Origin: Alcaligenes endophyticus
GTDB taxonomy: Bacteria; Pseudomonadota; Gammaproteobacteria; Burkholderiales; Burkholderiaceae_B
Length of the DNA: 64,000 nucleotides
Reading direction: 5' to 3'
Assembly: GCF_026344035.1 (NCBI RefSeq)
Contig: NZ_JAPKND010000001.1
Coordinates: 558,001-622,000 of the forward strand
The notes under the pieces were generated by a model. That model was not told where the DNA came from. It searched no databases and saw only the letters and a program-made list of their open reading frames with translations. Numbering within the stretch: position 1 is the stretch's first letter; the number at the start of each line of letters is the position of its first letter. Below are positions 43,592-54,525 of this stretch, piece after piece. The translations under genes and the position numbers were made by a program.

Positions 43592-44938
43592 TCAGGGCGT
43601 TCGCGTAAACAGGGCGTAATAAAAACCATCGCCCTGATACTGCTCGGGTACGCCCGGCAATAACTGCCCCGGAGCCGGCAAACGCTGCGCGTCAGCGTGA
43701 CGCTCAGCAAATGCCTGCGCCTGCAGTTCGCCTTCTTCGGGGAAGATAGAACAAGTACTGTACAGCAAATAACCACCAGGCTTTAAGGTACCCCATAAAG
43801 CATCAAGGATACCCGACTGCAACTGGGCCGTATCGCGTATGTCGGATTCACGTCTAAGCCAACGTACATCAGGGTGACGGCGCACAATACCAGAGGCCGT
43901 GCAAGGCACATCAGCCAAAATGGCATCGTAAGGCTCGCCATCCCACCACTGACGAGTGCGCGCCGCATCGGCACACACCAGCTCCACCTTATCGTTCAAT
44001 AAACTTAAACGTTGTAAATTTTGCCGCACCCTAAACAAACGCTCGTTGTCGATATCCAGCGCTGTCATGCGTACATCGGCACGCTCTAGCACGTGAGCCG
44101 TTTTTCCACCCGGCGCAGCGCACGCATCCAAAACCCGCATACCATCGCTTAAAGGTAACAACAACGCCGCTTGCTGAGCCGACCAATCTTGTACTGACCA
44201 CCAACCTAAGTCGAAACCAGGAATGGCGTGCACAGGCAAAGCCTTGTTTAACGTAACAGCCCCTTGGCCGGGCGAGAACGCTTCGATACCCGCCTCATCC
44301 AGCACAGCCAACAGACGCTGCACATTGCAGACACGCTCGTTCACCCGCAACGTAAGAGGCCCAGGACGGTTCGCGGCCAGCAGCAATTGCTCCCAGTCGC
44401 GTGGGTAGGCTTTACGCAACGCTTTCACCCACCAACCGGGATGATTCCAACGAGCTTCGGGGCGCGACTCAACTTGGGTTAAAATAGCTTCGCGTTCACG
44501 CAGAAAACGTCTTAGTACGCCATTTACTAAAGGCTTAAAAGGCCGTAAGGCATCTTGACTATGCGCAGCATTAACGGCTTGATTCACCACCGTATGCGGA
44601 GCATACACAGGGATATCCGGCCTATCTGCATAAATGTCGGCACACTCCTGCACTCGTACTGCCGTATCCAGTAAGGCTAACGACACCAGCAACAAGGCAT
44701 CTAGCCAGGTATTAGTAGGCTGACGGGGTACCAGAACAATCCGAATCTGGCGCGCATGGCCCAAGCGGCGCAAAGTATGAAAGCTAAGCGACTGCACGCC
44801 GGCACGTATGCCAGTTGGCGTTTCCGCCAAGGCATCAGATAACGATCGGCCTGCCAGCACCCCTTCTACATGCTGGGCGCTATATAGTATGAGTTCTGAT
44901 AAAGGTATAGTTTGAGTAGCAATAGATCCGCCGGACAT
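43592..44938 (-). CDS. rsmB: 16S rRNA (cytosine967-C5)-methyltransferase RsmB
   Basis: 448 residues. An N-terminal NusB-like RNA-binding domain (~1-150) and a Rossmann methyltransferase: VLDACAAPGGKTAHVLE is motif I, LADVPCTASGIVRRHPDVRWLRRESDI holds the first catalytic Cys and YSTCSIFPEEGELQ the second. It is the first gene of a minus-strand set with DUF4390, the kinase and the regulator, the usual betaproteobacterial arrangement. It diverges from rimO. Confidence 0.95.
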   Translation of the reverse strand: MSGGSIATQTIPLSELILYSAQHVEGVLAGRSLSDALAETPTGIRAGVQSLSFHTLRRLGHARQIRIVLVPRQPTNTWLDALLLVSLALLDTAVRVQECADIYADRPDIPVYAPHTVVNQAVNAAHSQDALRPFKPLVNGVLRRFLREREAILTQVESRPEARWNHPGWWVKALRKAYPRDWEQLLLAANRPGPLTLRVNERVCNVQRLLAVLDEAGIEAFSPGQGAVTLNKALPVHAIPGFDLGWWSVQDWSAQQAALLLPLSDGMRVLDACAAPGGKTAHVLERADVRMTALDIDNERLFRVRQNLQRLSLLNDKVELVCADAARTRQWWDGEPYDAILADVPCTASGIVRRHPDVRWLRRESDIRDTAQLQSGILDALWGTLKPGGYLLYSTCSIFPEEGELQAQAFAERHADAQRLPAPGQLLPGVPEQYQGDGFYYALFTRTP

Positions 44939-45074
44939 AGATTCGCGCTTAGCAAAGAAAAAAGTAAGGTGTGCGACTGTAGCACTAAATACAGGTGATG
45001 CTGTGCAAAGACTGCCCCAGCGGTAAAATCACCCCCATATCTATTTTAAGCTCCACAGCTCCATAAGGAATTTT

Positions 45075-46394
<1,320 letters not shown>

Positions 46395-46481
46395 CACCGC
46401 TCCCTATCGCCTACACAGACAAACGCCTACACGAGAAGGCAGCCCCCTAAACGGAGCTGCTTTGAACGGCGGCATATCGCC

Positions 46482-46512
46482 TTGCAAACCGTACGATCTA
46501 GCCCCTTATAAT
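46482..46512 (+). promoter_or_regulatory. Possible promoter of the carbonic anhydrase-like gene
   Basis: TTGCAA (46482-46487), 19-base spacer, perfect TATAAT (46507-46512), 65 bases before the start codon. The spacer is longer than the preferred 17. Confidence 0.45.
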
Positions 46513-46576
46513 ACCCAGCACGTTTAGGCCATTCACTAATACATGGCCGCTTCACAACACCTACGGAGACCCAACC

Positions 46577-47101
46577 ATGAGCATCTACCAACTTGGTAAC
46601 GACACCCCACAGATTCACGACAGTGCCTATGTTGCGGACGAAGCCTGTTTAATCGGTAAGGTGGTGGTCAAAGAAAAAGCTAGCATCTGGCCCGGCGCTG
46701 TCCTGCGCGGGGATAACGAGACCATCACCCTAGGCGTGGGTTCTAACATTCAAGAAGGTGCCGTACTACACACCGACCCCGGCTACGTATTAGACGTGGG
46801 CGACCGCGTAACCGTCGGCCACCAAGCCATGCTGCATGGGTGTACCATCGGCGAAGGCAGCTTAATCGGTATACAAGCCGTAATTTTAAATGGTGCCGTC
46901 ATCGGTAAAGACAGCCTGGTAGGTGCCGGTGCATTAGTCACCGAAAACAAAACCTTCCCCGACCGCAGCCTAATTATTGGCTCGCCCGCTAAAGCCGTGC
47001 GCACGCTAAGCGACGAAGACATTGCCCGCATGCACGCCAATACCGACAACTACGCCGAACGTGGCGCGTATTACAAAACAGCCTTAATAAAGATCGATTA
47101 A
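46577..47101 (+). CDS. Gamma-carbonic anhydrase family protein (YrdA-like)
   Basis: 174 residues built from left-handed beta-helix hexapeptide repeats: SIWPGAVLRGDNETITLGVGSNIQEGAVLHTDPG, then VTVGHQAMLHGCTIGEGSLIGIQAVILNGAVIGKDSLVGAGALVTENK. The His residues of the trimer-interface zinc site (HTDP, GHQAMLHG) are kept. Many homologues bind zinc but show little carbonic anhydrase activity, so the reaction is not certain. It forms no obvious operon with rimO or galE. Confidence 0.92.
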   Translation: MSIYQLGNDTPQIHDSAYVADEACLIGKVVVKEKASIWPGAVLRGDNETITLGVGSNIQEGAVLHTDPGYVLDVGDRVTVGHQAMLHGCTIGEGSLIGIQAVILNGAVIGKDSLVGAGALVTENKTFPDRSLIIGSPAKAVRTLSDEDIARMHANTDNYAERGAYYKTALIKID

Positions 47102-47139
47102 ACTTAAGCCACCTTACCTTTGCCCTGCGGAGTCGTAGC

Positions 47140-48150
47140 ATGTCACAAAAAATACTGGTCACCGGCGGTACCGGATTCATTGGTTCCCATACCTGCGTCG
47201 AACTGCAGGCTGCCGGCTATCAGGTCGTCATTTTGGACAGCTTATATAACAGCCAAAAGTCTGTGCTGGATGCAATTGCCAGCATTAGCGGGCAAAGGTC
47301 AGAATTCATCCAAGGTGATATACGCGATGCTGCCCTGCTACAGCAGGTATTCAAGCAGTATCAGTTTCAGGCGGTCATGCATTTTGCCGGGCTTAAAGCG
47401 GTGGGTGAATCCGTCGCTCAGCCCTTGAACTACTACGACAATAACGTGGCCGGCACGGTTACCTTGTTGCAAGCCATGCAGGTCGCTGATGTACGCACGT
47501 TTATCTTTTCGTCGTCCGCCACCGTGTATGGTGACCCACAAACTTTACCCATTCCCGAAGACCACCCTTGTTCGGCCACCAACCCCTACGGCCATACTAA
47601 ATTAGTCGTCGAAGAAATACTGGCCAACCTGTATGCCAGCGAAACGAATTGGCGCATTGCCCGCTTACGCTACTTCAACCCAGTGGGCGCCCATCCCAGT
47701 GGCTTAATCGGAGAGGCCCCGCAAGGCACACCCAATAACCTGATGCCCTACGTGGCGCAAGTGGCCAGCGGGCAACGTCAGCAAGTCAGCGTATTTGGCA
47801 ACGACTACGACACCCCCGACGGCACAGGCGTACGCGATTACATCCACGTGATGGACTTGGCCCAAGGCCACGTCGCCGCCCTGCGCTATTGTTTAGCGAA
47901 TGAGCCAGAACTGCTCACCGTTAATCTAGGTACAGGACGCGGGTATTCCGTGCTGGAAATGATAGAAGCATTCTCACGCAGTAGTGGTAAGCCAGTGGCC
48001 TATCAAATTGCCCCCCGACGCCCCGGCGATATCGCCTCGTGCTGGGCTGACACCCGCTTAGCCGAAACCAAACTCAACTGGCGCGCCGACAAAGACATAC
48101 AAGAAATGTGCGATGATGCGTGGAGGTGGGAGGGGCGACAAAGCAATTAA
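47140..48150 (+). CDS. galE: UDP-glucose 4-epimerase
   Basis: 336 residues, short-chain dehydrogenase fold. VTGGTGFIGSHTCVELQAAGYQVVILDSLYNS is the NAD site, YGHTK contains the catalytic Tyr/Lys, and PQGTPNNLMPYVAQVASGQRQQVSVFGNDYDTPDGTGVRDYIHVMDLAQGHVAAL is specific to GalE. It makes UDP-Gal (or UDP-GalNAc) for surface glycans. It starts the surface-polysaccharide region; rfbA follows 18 bp later, so they are probably co-transcribed. Confidence 0.95.
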   Translation: MSQKILVTGGTGFIGSHTCVELQAAGYQVVILDSLYNSQKSVLDAIASISGQRSEFIQGDIRDAALLQQVFKQYQFQAVMHFAGLKAVGESVAQPLNYYDNNVAGTVTLLQAMQVADVRTFIFSSSATVYGDPQTLPIPEDHPCSATNPYGHTKLVVEEILANLYASETNWRIARLRYFNPVGAHPSGLIGEAPQGTPNNLMPYVAQVASGQRQQVSVFGNDYDTPDGTGVRDYIHVMDLAQGHVAALRYCLANEPELLTVNLGTGRGYSVLEMIEAFSRSSGKPVAYQIAPRRPGDIASCWADTRLAETKLNWRADKDIQEMCDDAWRWEGRQSN

Positions 48151-48168
48151 CATGACGCACTGAACTCT

Positions 48169-49041
48169 ATGAAGGGAATTATTTTAGCCGGCGGCGCAGG
48201 TACACGGTTATACCCCATCACCCTGGCTGTCTCCAAACAGCTGCTGCCTATTCACGACAAGCCCATGATTTACTACCCCTTGTCGGTGCTAATGCTGGCA
48301 GGGATACATGAAATACTTCTGATTTCCACACCTGACGATTTACCCAATTTTAAAAAGCTATTAGGTGATGGTAGCCGTTACGGGATACAGCTTGAATACG
48401 CCGCGCAGCCCTCTCCGGATGGCTTAGCCCAGGCTTTTCTGATTGGTGAATCATTTATTGGTAAAGAGCATGTTTGCTTAATTTTGGGTGACAATATCTT
48501 TTATGGATACGGCTTTAGCCAAATGCTTAACGAAGCATCTGCCCGTACAAGCGGAGCCACAGTCTTCGGTTATCAAGTCAAAGACCCCGAGCGCTTTGGC
48601 GTCATTGAGTTTGATGCAACCGGGGAAGCCCTATCTATTCAGGAAAAACCCACTCACCCTAAGTCTAACTTTGTCGTGACCGGTTTATATTTCTACGACA
48701 ACCGAGTCGTTGAGATCGCCAAAAATATACAACCGTCTGAACGAGGCGAGTTAGAGATTACCGATGTGAACAACGCCTATCTACAATTAGGTGAGCTGCA
48801 TGTTAAGCGCTTAGGCCGCGGTTTTGCCTGGCTAGACACGGGCACGCACGATAGCTTACAAGAAGCTGGTAGTTTTATACGCACGATAGAACACCGCCAA
48901 GGCTTAAAAGTGGCCTGCTTGGAAGAAATTGGATACTGTCATGGTTGGTTAAGTGCCGATCAACTCAACGCTCAGGGCCAAAGGCTTGCCCAAACCGATT
49001 ATGGCCAATACCTGCTACAAATCGCTCAAGAGCACGGGTAA
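48169..49041 (+). CDS. rfbA: Glucose-1-phosphate thymidylyltransferase
   Basis: 290 residues. [46 protein letters not shown] is the RmlA signature, with the metal-binding Asp in [10 protein letters not shown]. It makes dTDP-glucose, first step of the dTDP-L-rhamnose route completed by the following three genes. The order here is A-D-B-C; B-D-A-C or B-A-D-C is seen in enterobacteria. Confidence 0.96.
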   Translation: MKGIILAGGAGTRLYPITLAVSKQLLPIHDKPMIYYPLSVLMLAGIHEILLISTPDDLPNFKKLLGDGSRYGIQLEYAAQPSPDGLAQAFLIGESFIGKEHVCLILGDNIFYGYGFSQMLNEASARTSGATVFGYQVKDPERFGVIEFDATGEALSIQEKPTHPKSNFVVTGLYFYDNRVVEIAKNIQPSERGELEITDVNNAYLQLGELHVKRLGRGFAWLDTGTHDSLQEAGSFIRTIEHRQGLKVACLEEIGYCHGWLSADQLNAQGQRLAQTDYGQYLLQIAQEHG

Positions 49042-49072
49042 ACCTCATCATTAACGTCAGCCTATCGTCTCA

Positions 49073-49972
49073 ATGACCCGAAAGATCCTAATTACTGGTG
49101 GTAAAGGTCAACTGGGCCAATCATTTCAATGGCTCAACTCCCAAGCGCCACTATCCACTAAGTTGCAGTTAACAAACCGGCAAGAGCTGGACATATGCGA
49201 TAGCAAAAGCATAGAGCGAGCGTTAGCTTACCATCAACCTACTGTGGTGATTAATGCAGCCGCCTATACAGCGGTAGATAAGGCCGAGTCTGAGCCCGAC
49301 TTAGCCTATGCTATCAATGCGCACGCCGTTGAGCTCCTAGCGAGCGCTTGTGCCCGCCGAGGGATTCGATTTATACACATATCTACCGATTACGTATTCG
49401 ACGGCCATAGCGCCCAGGCTTACGCAGAAGATGCGCCCACAGCGCCAAATAATATATACGGCAAAAGTAAGCTAGCCGGGGAGCAAGCGGCCTTAGCAAC
49501 ATTAGCAAATAGTATTATCTTGCGCACCAGTTGGATATTTAGTCAGTTTGGCAACAATTTTTTAACCACCATGCTGAAACTGGCGACCGAACGCGATAGC
49601 TTACAGATTGTGAACGATCAAATTGGTGGCCCAAGTTACGCCCCTGCTATTGCTAAGACACTACTACAATTAGCCGTACACCCTCAAGCACAAGGTATTT
49701 ATCATTTTTCAGGCAGCCCGCATGTCAGCTGGTTTGAGTTTGCACAAACTGTTTTTAAGGCTGCTCAAGAACGTCTGCTACTTAAGCGCCTTCCTTATTT
49801 AACGCCTATTTCTACCCAAGATTACTTAACCCCTGCCAATAGGCCAGCACAGTCTGGCCTAAGTATGGAGCGTTTACACCAGCTAGGCATGGGCTATAAC
49901 AATAACTGGCACGAAGGCATACAAGCTAGCTTAAGCGCCCTTTCCACACCAGCGCTACACATTTCGCCTTAA
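49073..49972 (+). CDS. rfbD: dTDP-4-dehydrorhamnose reductase
   Basis: 299 residues, SDR fold. [17 protein letters not shown] binds the nucleotide, [25 protein letters not shown] and [13 protein letters not shown] are family blocks and [10 protein letters not shown] holds the catalytic Tyr/Lys. Last step of dTDP-L-rhamnose synthesis. It follows rfbA by 31 bp and precedes rfbB by 8 bp. Confidence 0.95.
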   Translation: MTRKILITGGKGQLGQSFQWLNSQAPLSTKLQLTNRQELDICDSKSIERALAYHQPTVVINAAAYTAVDKAESEPDLAYAINAHAVELLASACARRGIRFIHISTDYVFDGHSAQAYAEDAPTAPNNIYGKSKLAGEQAALATLANSIILRTSWIFSQFGNNFLTTMLKLATERDSLQIVNDQIGGPSYAPAIAKTLLQLAVHPQAQGIYHFSGSPHVSWFEFAQTVFKAAQERLLLKRLPYLTPISTQDYLTPANRPAQSGLSMERLHQLGMGYNNNWHEGIQASLSALSTPALHISP

Positions 49973-49980
49973 GAATCACG

Positions 49981-51078
49981 ATGACCCCGACACGAAAACT
50001 ACTTATCACCGGCGGTGCAGGATTTATAGGCTCTGCACTCATACGCCATGTCATACAGAACACTTCTTACCAGATACTTAACCTAGACAAGTTGACCTAT
50101 GCAGCAAGTCTAGCGTCTGTAGCCAGCGTTAAAGACCATCCTCGCTATCAATTCGTACAGGCCGATATTCTGGATGCTGACACCCTAAATAGAATACTTA
50201 AACAGTATCAGCCTGATGCCATCATTCATCTTGCGGCTGAAACCCATGTAGACCGTTCTTTAGATGGCCCTGGCAATTTCATTCACACCAATATTGTAGG
50301 CACCTATACGCTGCTTGAGGCAAGTCGAGCGTACTGGCAGCTATTACCCAGCCCGCGACAAGCAAGCTTTCGCTTCCATCATGTCTCCACCGACGAAGTG
50401 TATGGAGATTTGCAGGACGGTGCGGCTTTATTTCTTGAAACCAGCCCCTACGCGCCTAGCTCGCCTTATTCGGCCAGTAAAGCCAGTGCTGACCACTTAG
50501 TACGTGCCTGGCACCGCAGCTATGGCTTGCCCGTTACCCTTAGCACCTGCTCCAATAATTACGGCCCCTATCAATTTCCAGAAAAACTCATCCCCCATAT
50601 AGTGCTGAACGCCTTACAAGGCCGGGCCCTACCCCTATATGGATCAGGCAAACAAATCCGAGACTGGCTACATGTTAATGACCATGCCAAAGCGTTAGTC
50701 CGGGTACTTGAACGCGGCCAAGTTGGAGAAACCTACAACATTGGCGCCCATCAAGAAACGCAAAATATTGATATTGTCCACGCCCTGTGCGACTTGCTTA
50801 ACGAGCTTGCTCCGAACAAGCCGAATGGTGTGAACGACTACGCTGAACTGATACGGTTTGTGGATGACCGCGCAGGGCACGACCAACGATACGCCGTCGA
50901 TACGCGTAAAATAGAAGCCGAGCTGGACTGGAAACCCACCTGGGAATTTGACGCTGGCCTACGTAGTACCGTGCAATGGTACCTAGACCATCCACATTGG
51001 TGGCAACCTATACTTGAACATCGTTATCAACTTGAACGCCTAGGTAAACCCGCCCCAGAACGCCTTCACACACCATGA
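49981..51078 (+). CDS. rfbB: dTDP-glucose 4,6-dehydratase
   Basis: 365 residues. [21 protein letters not shown] is the NAD loop; [27 protein letters not shown] with the catalytic Asp-Glu pair, and [17 protein letters not shown] with Tyr/Lys follow, then the substrate block [20 protein letters not shown]. Second step of the dTDP-rhamnose route. The stop overlaps rfbC by 4 bases. Confidence 0.96.
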   Translation: MTPTRKLLITGGAGFIGSALIRHVIQNTSYQILNLDKLTYAASLASVASVKDHPRYQFVQADILDADTLNRILKQYQPDAIIHLAAETHVDRSLDGPGNFIHTNIVGTYTLLEASRAYWQLLPSPRQASFRFHHVSTDEVYGDLQDGAALFLETSPYAPSSPYSASKASADHLVRAWHRSYGLPVTLSTCSNNYGPYQFPEKLIPHIVLNALQGRALPLYGSGKQIRDWLHVNDHAKALVRVLERGQVGETYNIGAHQETQNIDIVHALCDLLNELAPNKPNGVNDYAELIRFVDDRAGHDQRYAVDTRKIEAELDWKPTWEFDAGLRSTVQWYLDHPHWWQPILEHRYQLERLGKPAPERLHTP

Positions 51079-51611
51079 AAATTAGCCACACACACCTAGC
51101 TGGCGTGCTGATCATTGAGCCAACACTCCATCACGACCAGCGGGGTCATTTCAAAGAAATTTTTAATGCCCAGCGCTACCAGGAACTTGCTGGCATCCAG
51201 ATACCCTTTGTGCAAGTCAACCAGTCACGCTCCGCTAAAGGAGTGCTACGAGGCATGCACTTTCAGAAAACTCGCCCTCAGGGAAAACTAATTACGGTAA
51301 ACATGGGCCATATCTACGACGTGGTAGTGGACATACAACCCACATCAGACACTTACGGCCAGTACCTAGCGGTGGAGCTTAGCGATAAAAACCATCGACA
51401 GCTTTGGGTTCCCCCTGGCTATGCACATGGTTTTTGTGTGCTGTCGGAGATAGCTGACATTAGCTACCAATGCACCGAGTACTATTTTCCCAAAGACGAA
51501 GCCGGCCTAGCTTGGAATTGCCCAGAGGTGAATATAATGTGGCCCATTGAAAATCCTGTGCTGTCATCCAAAGACGGAAGCTTGCCTAGGCTTTCTAGCA
51601 TAGCCCGCTAA
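51075..51611 (+). CDS. rfbC: dTDP-4-dehydrorhamnose 3,5-epimerase
   Basis: 178 residues, cupin fold. [44 protein letters not shown] contains the catalytic His in RGMHFQ and the following strand; [15 protein letters not shown] and the Tyr in QCTEYYFP complete the site. Third step of the rhamnose route, coupled to rfbB by an ATGA overlap. Last gene of the galE-rfbADBC set; it converges with the ligase gene. Confidence 0.95.
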   Translation: MKISHTHLAGVLIIEPTLHHDQRGHFKEIFNAQRYQELAGIQIPFVQVNQSRSAKGVLRGMHFQKTRPQGKLITVNMGHIYDVVVDIQPTSDTYGQYLAVELSDKNHRQLWVPPGYAHGFCVLSEIADISYQCTEYYFPKDEAGLAWNCPEVNIMWPIENPVLSSKDGSLPRLSSIAR

Positions 51612-51646
51612 GCTTTCCACCAGCGTAGTAAGCCAACAGTAAAACC

Positions 51647-52885
51647 CTATTCGACAGACTGCAAACGCTTAGCATCACAATAAACACTATGGCGCATCAT
51701 GCCCCAAAATATACACAGCATTAACAAAAAGAACACCAAGGTATTATTTCTGCCCAACATAATTTGGGTTTGACTAAATATCATGTACGACAAGACTAAG
51801 TTGAGCCCACTTACCGCTGCGAATTTAGTATAGGGATTGGCTGAGCGTATCTTTATAAAAAACCCATAGCCAGCCACAAAAAATAAAAACAATACTCCCA
51901 TCAAACCTAAAAGACCTGTATAGATCCATAGTTCCAAAAAGGTGTTGTGGCTATTAGCCAGTTGAGAAGATCTTTGATCCAACTTCCCTTGGGCAACCAT
52001 ATCCTGTAAAGCCAAAGTATGCTCGGACTTACTCCAGCCGATAAACGGTCGCTGAGCAATTAACTGCGACTCTGCCCGCCACAAAGCCAAACGAGCACCG
52101 ATAGAGGTTGCCGCATTCCCTTTTTGAAACTCCATCAAATCTGACTGCGCAAGCTCAATCCGTGCCTTTATACTCGGAGCCTGAGACACAGCTCCCAATA
52201 GCAGCACAGTACCAACTACCACAGGTACCCCCAGTCGTAAGGCATTTTCCCGCTTCACATAGGCCGCATAAAACACAAGCAACACAACAGGCACGGCAAG
52301 CCATCCCCCCCTAGTGCCAGAAGCAAGAGATATAACTCCCCCAGCAACCCCGGCCCCCAAGAACAAAAGTATGAAGCCAGCATTTTTTCTAGTTTCTAGG
52401 CCAAACAAAGCAATACCCAGCGCAAACACGCCTAACAATAAACCCATGTTCCCAAACTGGATACCACCGGTAAAACCAGTAGCTCTATCTTGAGTTATAT
52501 ATAGCTCACTAACCGCTAAAATCGCGGTGCCCACTGCCCCCACCCAAATGCCTGATAACAAGCCTACAAACGTAGGCGGATAGTGCAAGCACAGTAATAA
52601 TATAGGTATTACAGCGATATAACGAAGTGGCAAATCGAACTCTGACCAAGAAGCACCGTTATATATCAGCAACCCTACCTGCAGCCCCCCCGCTGTGAAA
52701 AAAGCTAATAGAAGAACATAGTCTAATCGCCGAAGTTGTATAGTTTTTGCCTGAGTTAAAGTCCACAAAGAAAGCAATAACAACAAACCCAGCCCTACGC
52801 TGTAGCCTCGAGCAGTCGTCAGCAATAACGATAAGTATAAAAAAACACAAATGCTTGAAGCAAAATTTACTGAGAAATATGGCAC
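51647..52885 (-). CDS. O-antigen ligase family membrane protein (WaaL-like)
   Basis: 412 residues with about 10-12 membrane helices and one long periplasmic loop near residues 230-330 (SQAPSIKARIELAQSDLMEFQKG ... GWSKSEHTLALQDMVAQGKL). The loop ends in LANSHNTFLELWIYTGLLG, where the conserved His follows the O-antigen ligase pattern; RTGGW-like ASGTRGGWLAVPVV is also present. It would transfer undecaprenyl-linked O-antigen to lipid A-core. It is transcribed alone on minus between two plus-strand units. Confidence 0.88.
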   Translation of the reverse strand: MPYFSVNFASSICVFLYLSLLLTTARGYSVGLGLLLLLSLWTLTQAKTIQLRRLDYVLLLAFFTAGGLQVGLLIYNGASWSEFDLPLRYIAVIPILLLCLHYPPTFVGLLSGIWVGAVGTAILAVSELYITQDRATGFTGGIQFGNMGLLLGVFALGIALFGLETRKNAGFILLFLGAGVAGGVISLASGTRGGWLAVPVVLLVFYAAYVKRENALRLGVPVVVGTVLLLGAVSQAPSIKARIELAQSDLMEFQKGNAATSIGARLALWRAESQLIAQRPFIGWSKSEHTLALQDMVAQGKLDQRSSQLANSHNTFLELWIYTGLLGLMGVLFLFFVAGYGFFIKIRSANPYTKFAAVSGLNLVLSYMIFSQTQIMLGRNNTLVFFLLMLCIFWGMMRHSVYCDAKRLQSVE

Positions 52886-53081
52886 AGGCGTAAATCTTAA
52901 TAGATTAAATTAACAAAGAATGAACAAATCAACAATATAGGCTACACAAGAGGACTACTTGTACCCATCGCACTAGAGTTCGAAGCCTTAAGCGTGAAAT
53001 CAGTACAGCAACAGCCAACACAAGCAGTAACTGCCAAAAACTTTTGCGTATGGAGGCTGAAAATCGTTAGCGCACAAAGAG

Positions 53082-53107
53082 GTTACCGTAGTTAAAACTA
53101 CAGTAAC
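53082..53107. promoter_or_regulatory. 26-bp near-perfect palindrome upstream of the priming transferase gene
   Basis: Arms GTTACCGTAGTT and AACTACAGTAAC around an AA centre, one mismatch in 12 pairs. It ends 21 bases before a TATAAT (53129-53134), so it covers the place of a missing -35 box. An operator for an activator or repressor of O-antigen expression is inferred. It lies in the 332-bp gene-free stretch between the ligase gene (start 52885) and the transferase start (53218); I saw nothing else there apart from the -10. Confidence 0.55.
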
Positions 53108-53128
53108 AGATCTTACTAAAGGGCTGAG

Positions 53129-53134
53129 TATAAT
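53129..53134 (+). promoter_or_regulatory. Perfect -10 box of the priming transferase gene
   Basis: TATAAT, expected start about 53141. The -35 position (53106-53111, ACAGAT) does not resemble TTGACA, so an activator may be required. Confidence 0.5.
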
Positions 53135-53217
53135 GCGCTAAGCTTACAATGAGACGAAGTTTTCACACCTCAATTCACTATAATAGTAGTTCACTACTGC
53201 GCATCAACTTACAAAAA

Positions 53218-54492
53218 ATGAAAATCAGCCCTTTTAAACGTTTAAAACGCCTTCATGAACGCATTTTGCTGTCGTTTTGGTTTTTATTAGCGTTAGGCTG
53301 GCTTGTGTCTGTGGCCCTTCCTTACTTAGTTTTTTGGTCTTGGCACGATCTCTTACACCCAAACCCTGGGCAACAAATTGCTTTATGGGCGACCAGTGCT
53401 GCAAACATTATCAGTTATGTTGCAGCGGTGTACCTGCGAGGTTTACACCCTGGAGGGCGCTCAGCGGGGTTATTAATGACCCAAACAGTCTTCGTATATA
53501 GTTTGACAGCGTTAGTGGTTTTTATGACGCAGTTACCCGTTTCACGATACTTGCTATTAGCAAGTGGAATGTGTGCTGTTCTATGGCAATACATTGAATA
53601 TGCCTTGACCTATAAATATCAGCGGATAAAACTAGCTATCATTACAGAAGGCCAATATACAGATGCTTTAATGCAACTTGACCTGATTGATGCCCGCCGT
53701 TTACCAGAACTAGCACTGGGTGATGTACGCTACGATGCTGTAGTCGCAAACTTCGACGAAATAGATGAGCATCAGCAGCGCTTTTTAACACAATGCGCCT
53801 TGCAACGTATTCCCGCGTATCATGATAAACAAATATACGAGTCCTTAAGCGGAAAAGTACAGATCCACCGCATGTCGGAAAATAACATGGGGGCACTCCT
53901 ACCATCACCCATGTACGAGCGTTTAAAACTGATATTTGATGTGGCTTTAGTTATAGCCAGTTTTCCCATTACCATACCTATCGCCCTACTCACCGCTTTA
54001 TTAGTTCGTTTGGAAAGTCCTGGCCCCGTAATTTACACCCAAACGCGGATAGGCCAAGGCAATAAACCATTTACAATTTACAAGTTCCGTAGCATGCGCT
54101 TCGACCGCCAGGCGCCTGAGCAATTTGCCTGTGAGGAAGACCCACGCATCACCAAAGTGGGACGCATAATTCGTAAGCTTCGCATAGACGAACTACCTCA
54201 ATTTTTAAATATTTTAAAAGGCGAAATGAGCCTAATAGGCCCACGTCCCGAGCAGCCGTCATTTGTCAAAGAATACGATCAAAAAATTCCCTTTTATAGT
54301 TACCGTCATATTGTAAAACCTGGAATTAGTGGGTGGGCACAAGTACGCCATGGTTATACTGCTACGGCAGATGAAACCCAGATTAAGATTGAGCACGATT
54401 TTTATTACATAAAAAACTGTTCACTAGGTTTAGATTTACTAATTGTTTTATTAACTATTAGAGTAATGCTAACAGGGTTTGGAGCGCGGTAA
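53218..54492 (+). CDS. Undecaprenyl-phosphate sugar-1-phosphate transferase (WbaP/WcaJ type)
   Basis: 424 residues. Four to five N-terminal membrane helices, a CoA-binding-like middle region, then the catalytic bacterial-sugar-transferase domain after a membrane helix: GPVIYTQTRIGQGNKPFTIYKFRSMR, KVGRIIRKLRIDELPQFLNILKGEMSLIGPRPEQPSFV and PGISGWAQVRHG. It starts O-unit assembly by moving sugar-1-P to the lipid carrier. The start at 53218 (MKISPFKRLKRL) is chosen over an in-frame ATG at 53149, though the latter cannot be excluded; neither has a good ribosome site. Confidence 0.9.
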   Translation: MKISPFKRLKRLHERILLSFWFLLALGWLVSVALPYLVFWSWHDLLHPNPGQQIALWATSAANIISYVAAVYLRGLHPGGRSAGLLMTQTVFVYSLTALVVFMTQLPVSRYLLLASGMCAVLWQYIEYALTYKYQRIKLAIITEGQYTDALMQLDLIDARRLPELALGDVRYDAVVANFDEIDEHQQRFLTQCALQRIPAYHDKQIYESLSGKVQIHRMSENNMGALLPSPMYERLKLIFDVALVIASFPITIPIALLTALLVRLESPGPVIYTQTRIGQGNKPFTIYKFRSMRFDRQAPEQFACEEDPRITKVGRIIRKLRIDELPQFLNILKGEMSLIGPRPEQPSFVKEYDQKIPFYSYRHIVKPGISGWAQVRHGYTATADETQIKIEHDFYYIKNCSLGLDLLIVLLTIRVMLTGFGAR

Positions 54493-54525
54493 TTCAAAAA
54501 AAGTAATAAGAATAATTGTCCATTT

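Noticed and set aside
46439-46460. GCAGC/GCTGC hairpin after rimO as a terminator
   Set aside because: Only five base pairs and a long loop followed by TTTG; too weak to list.
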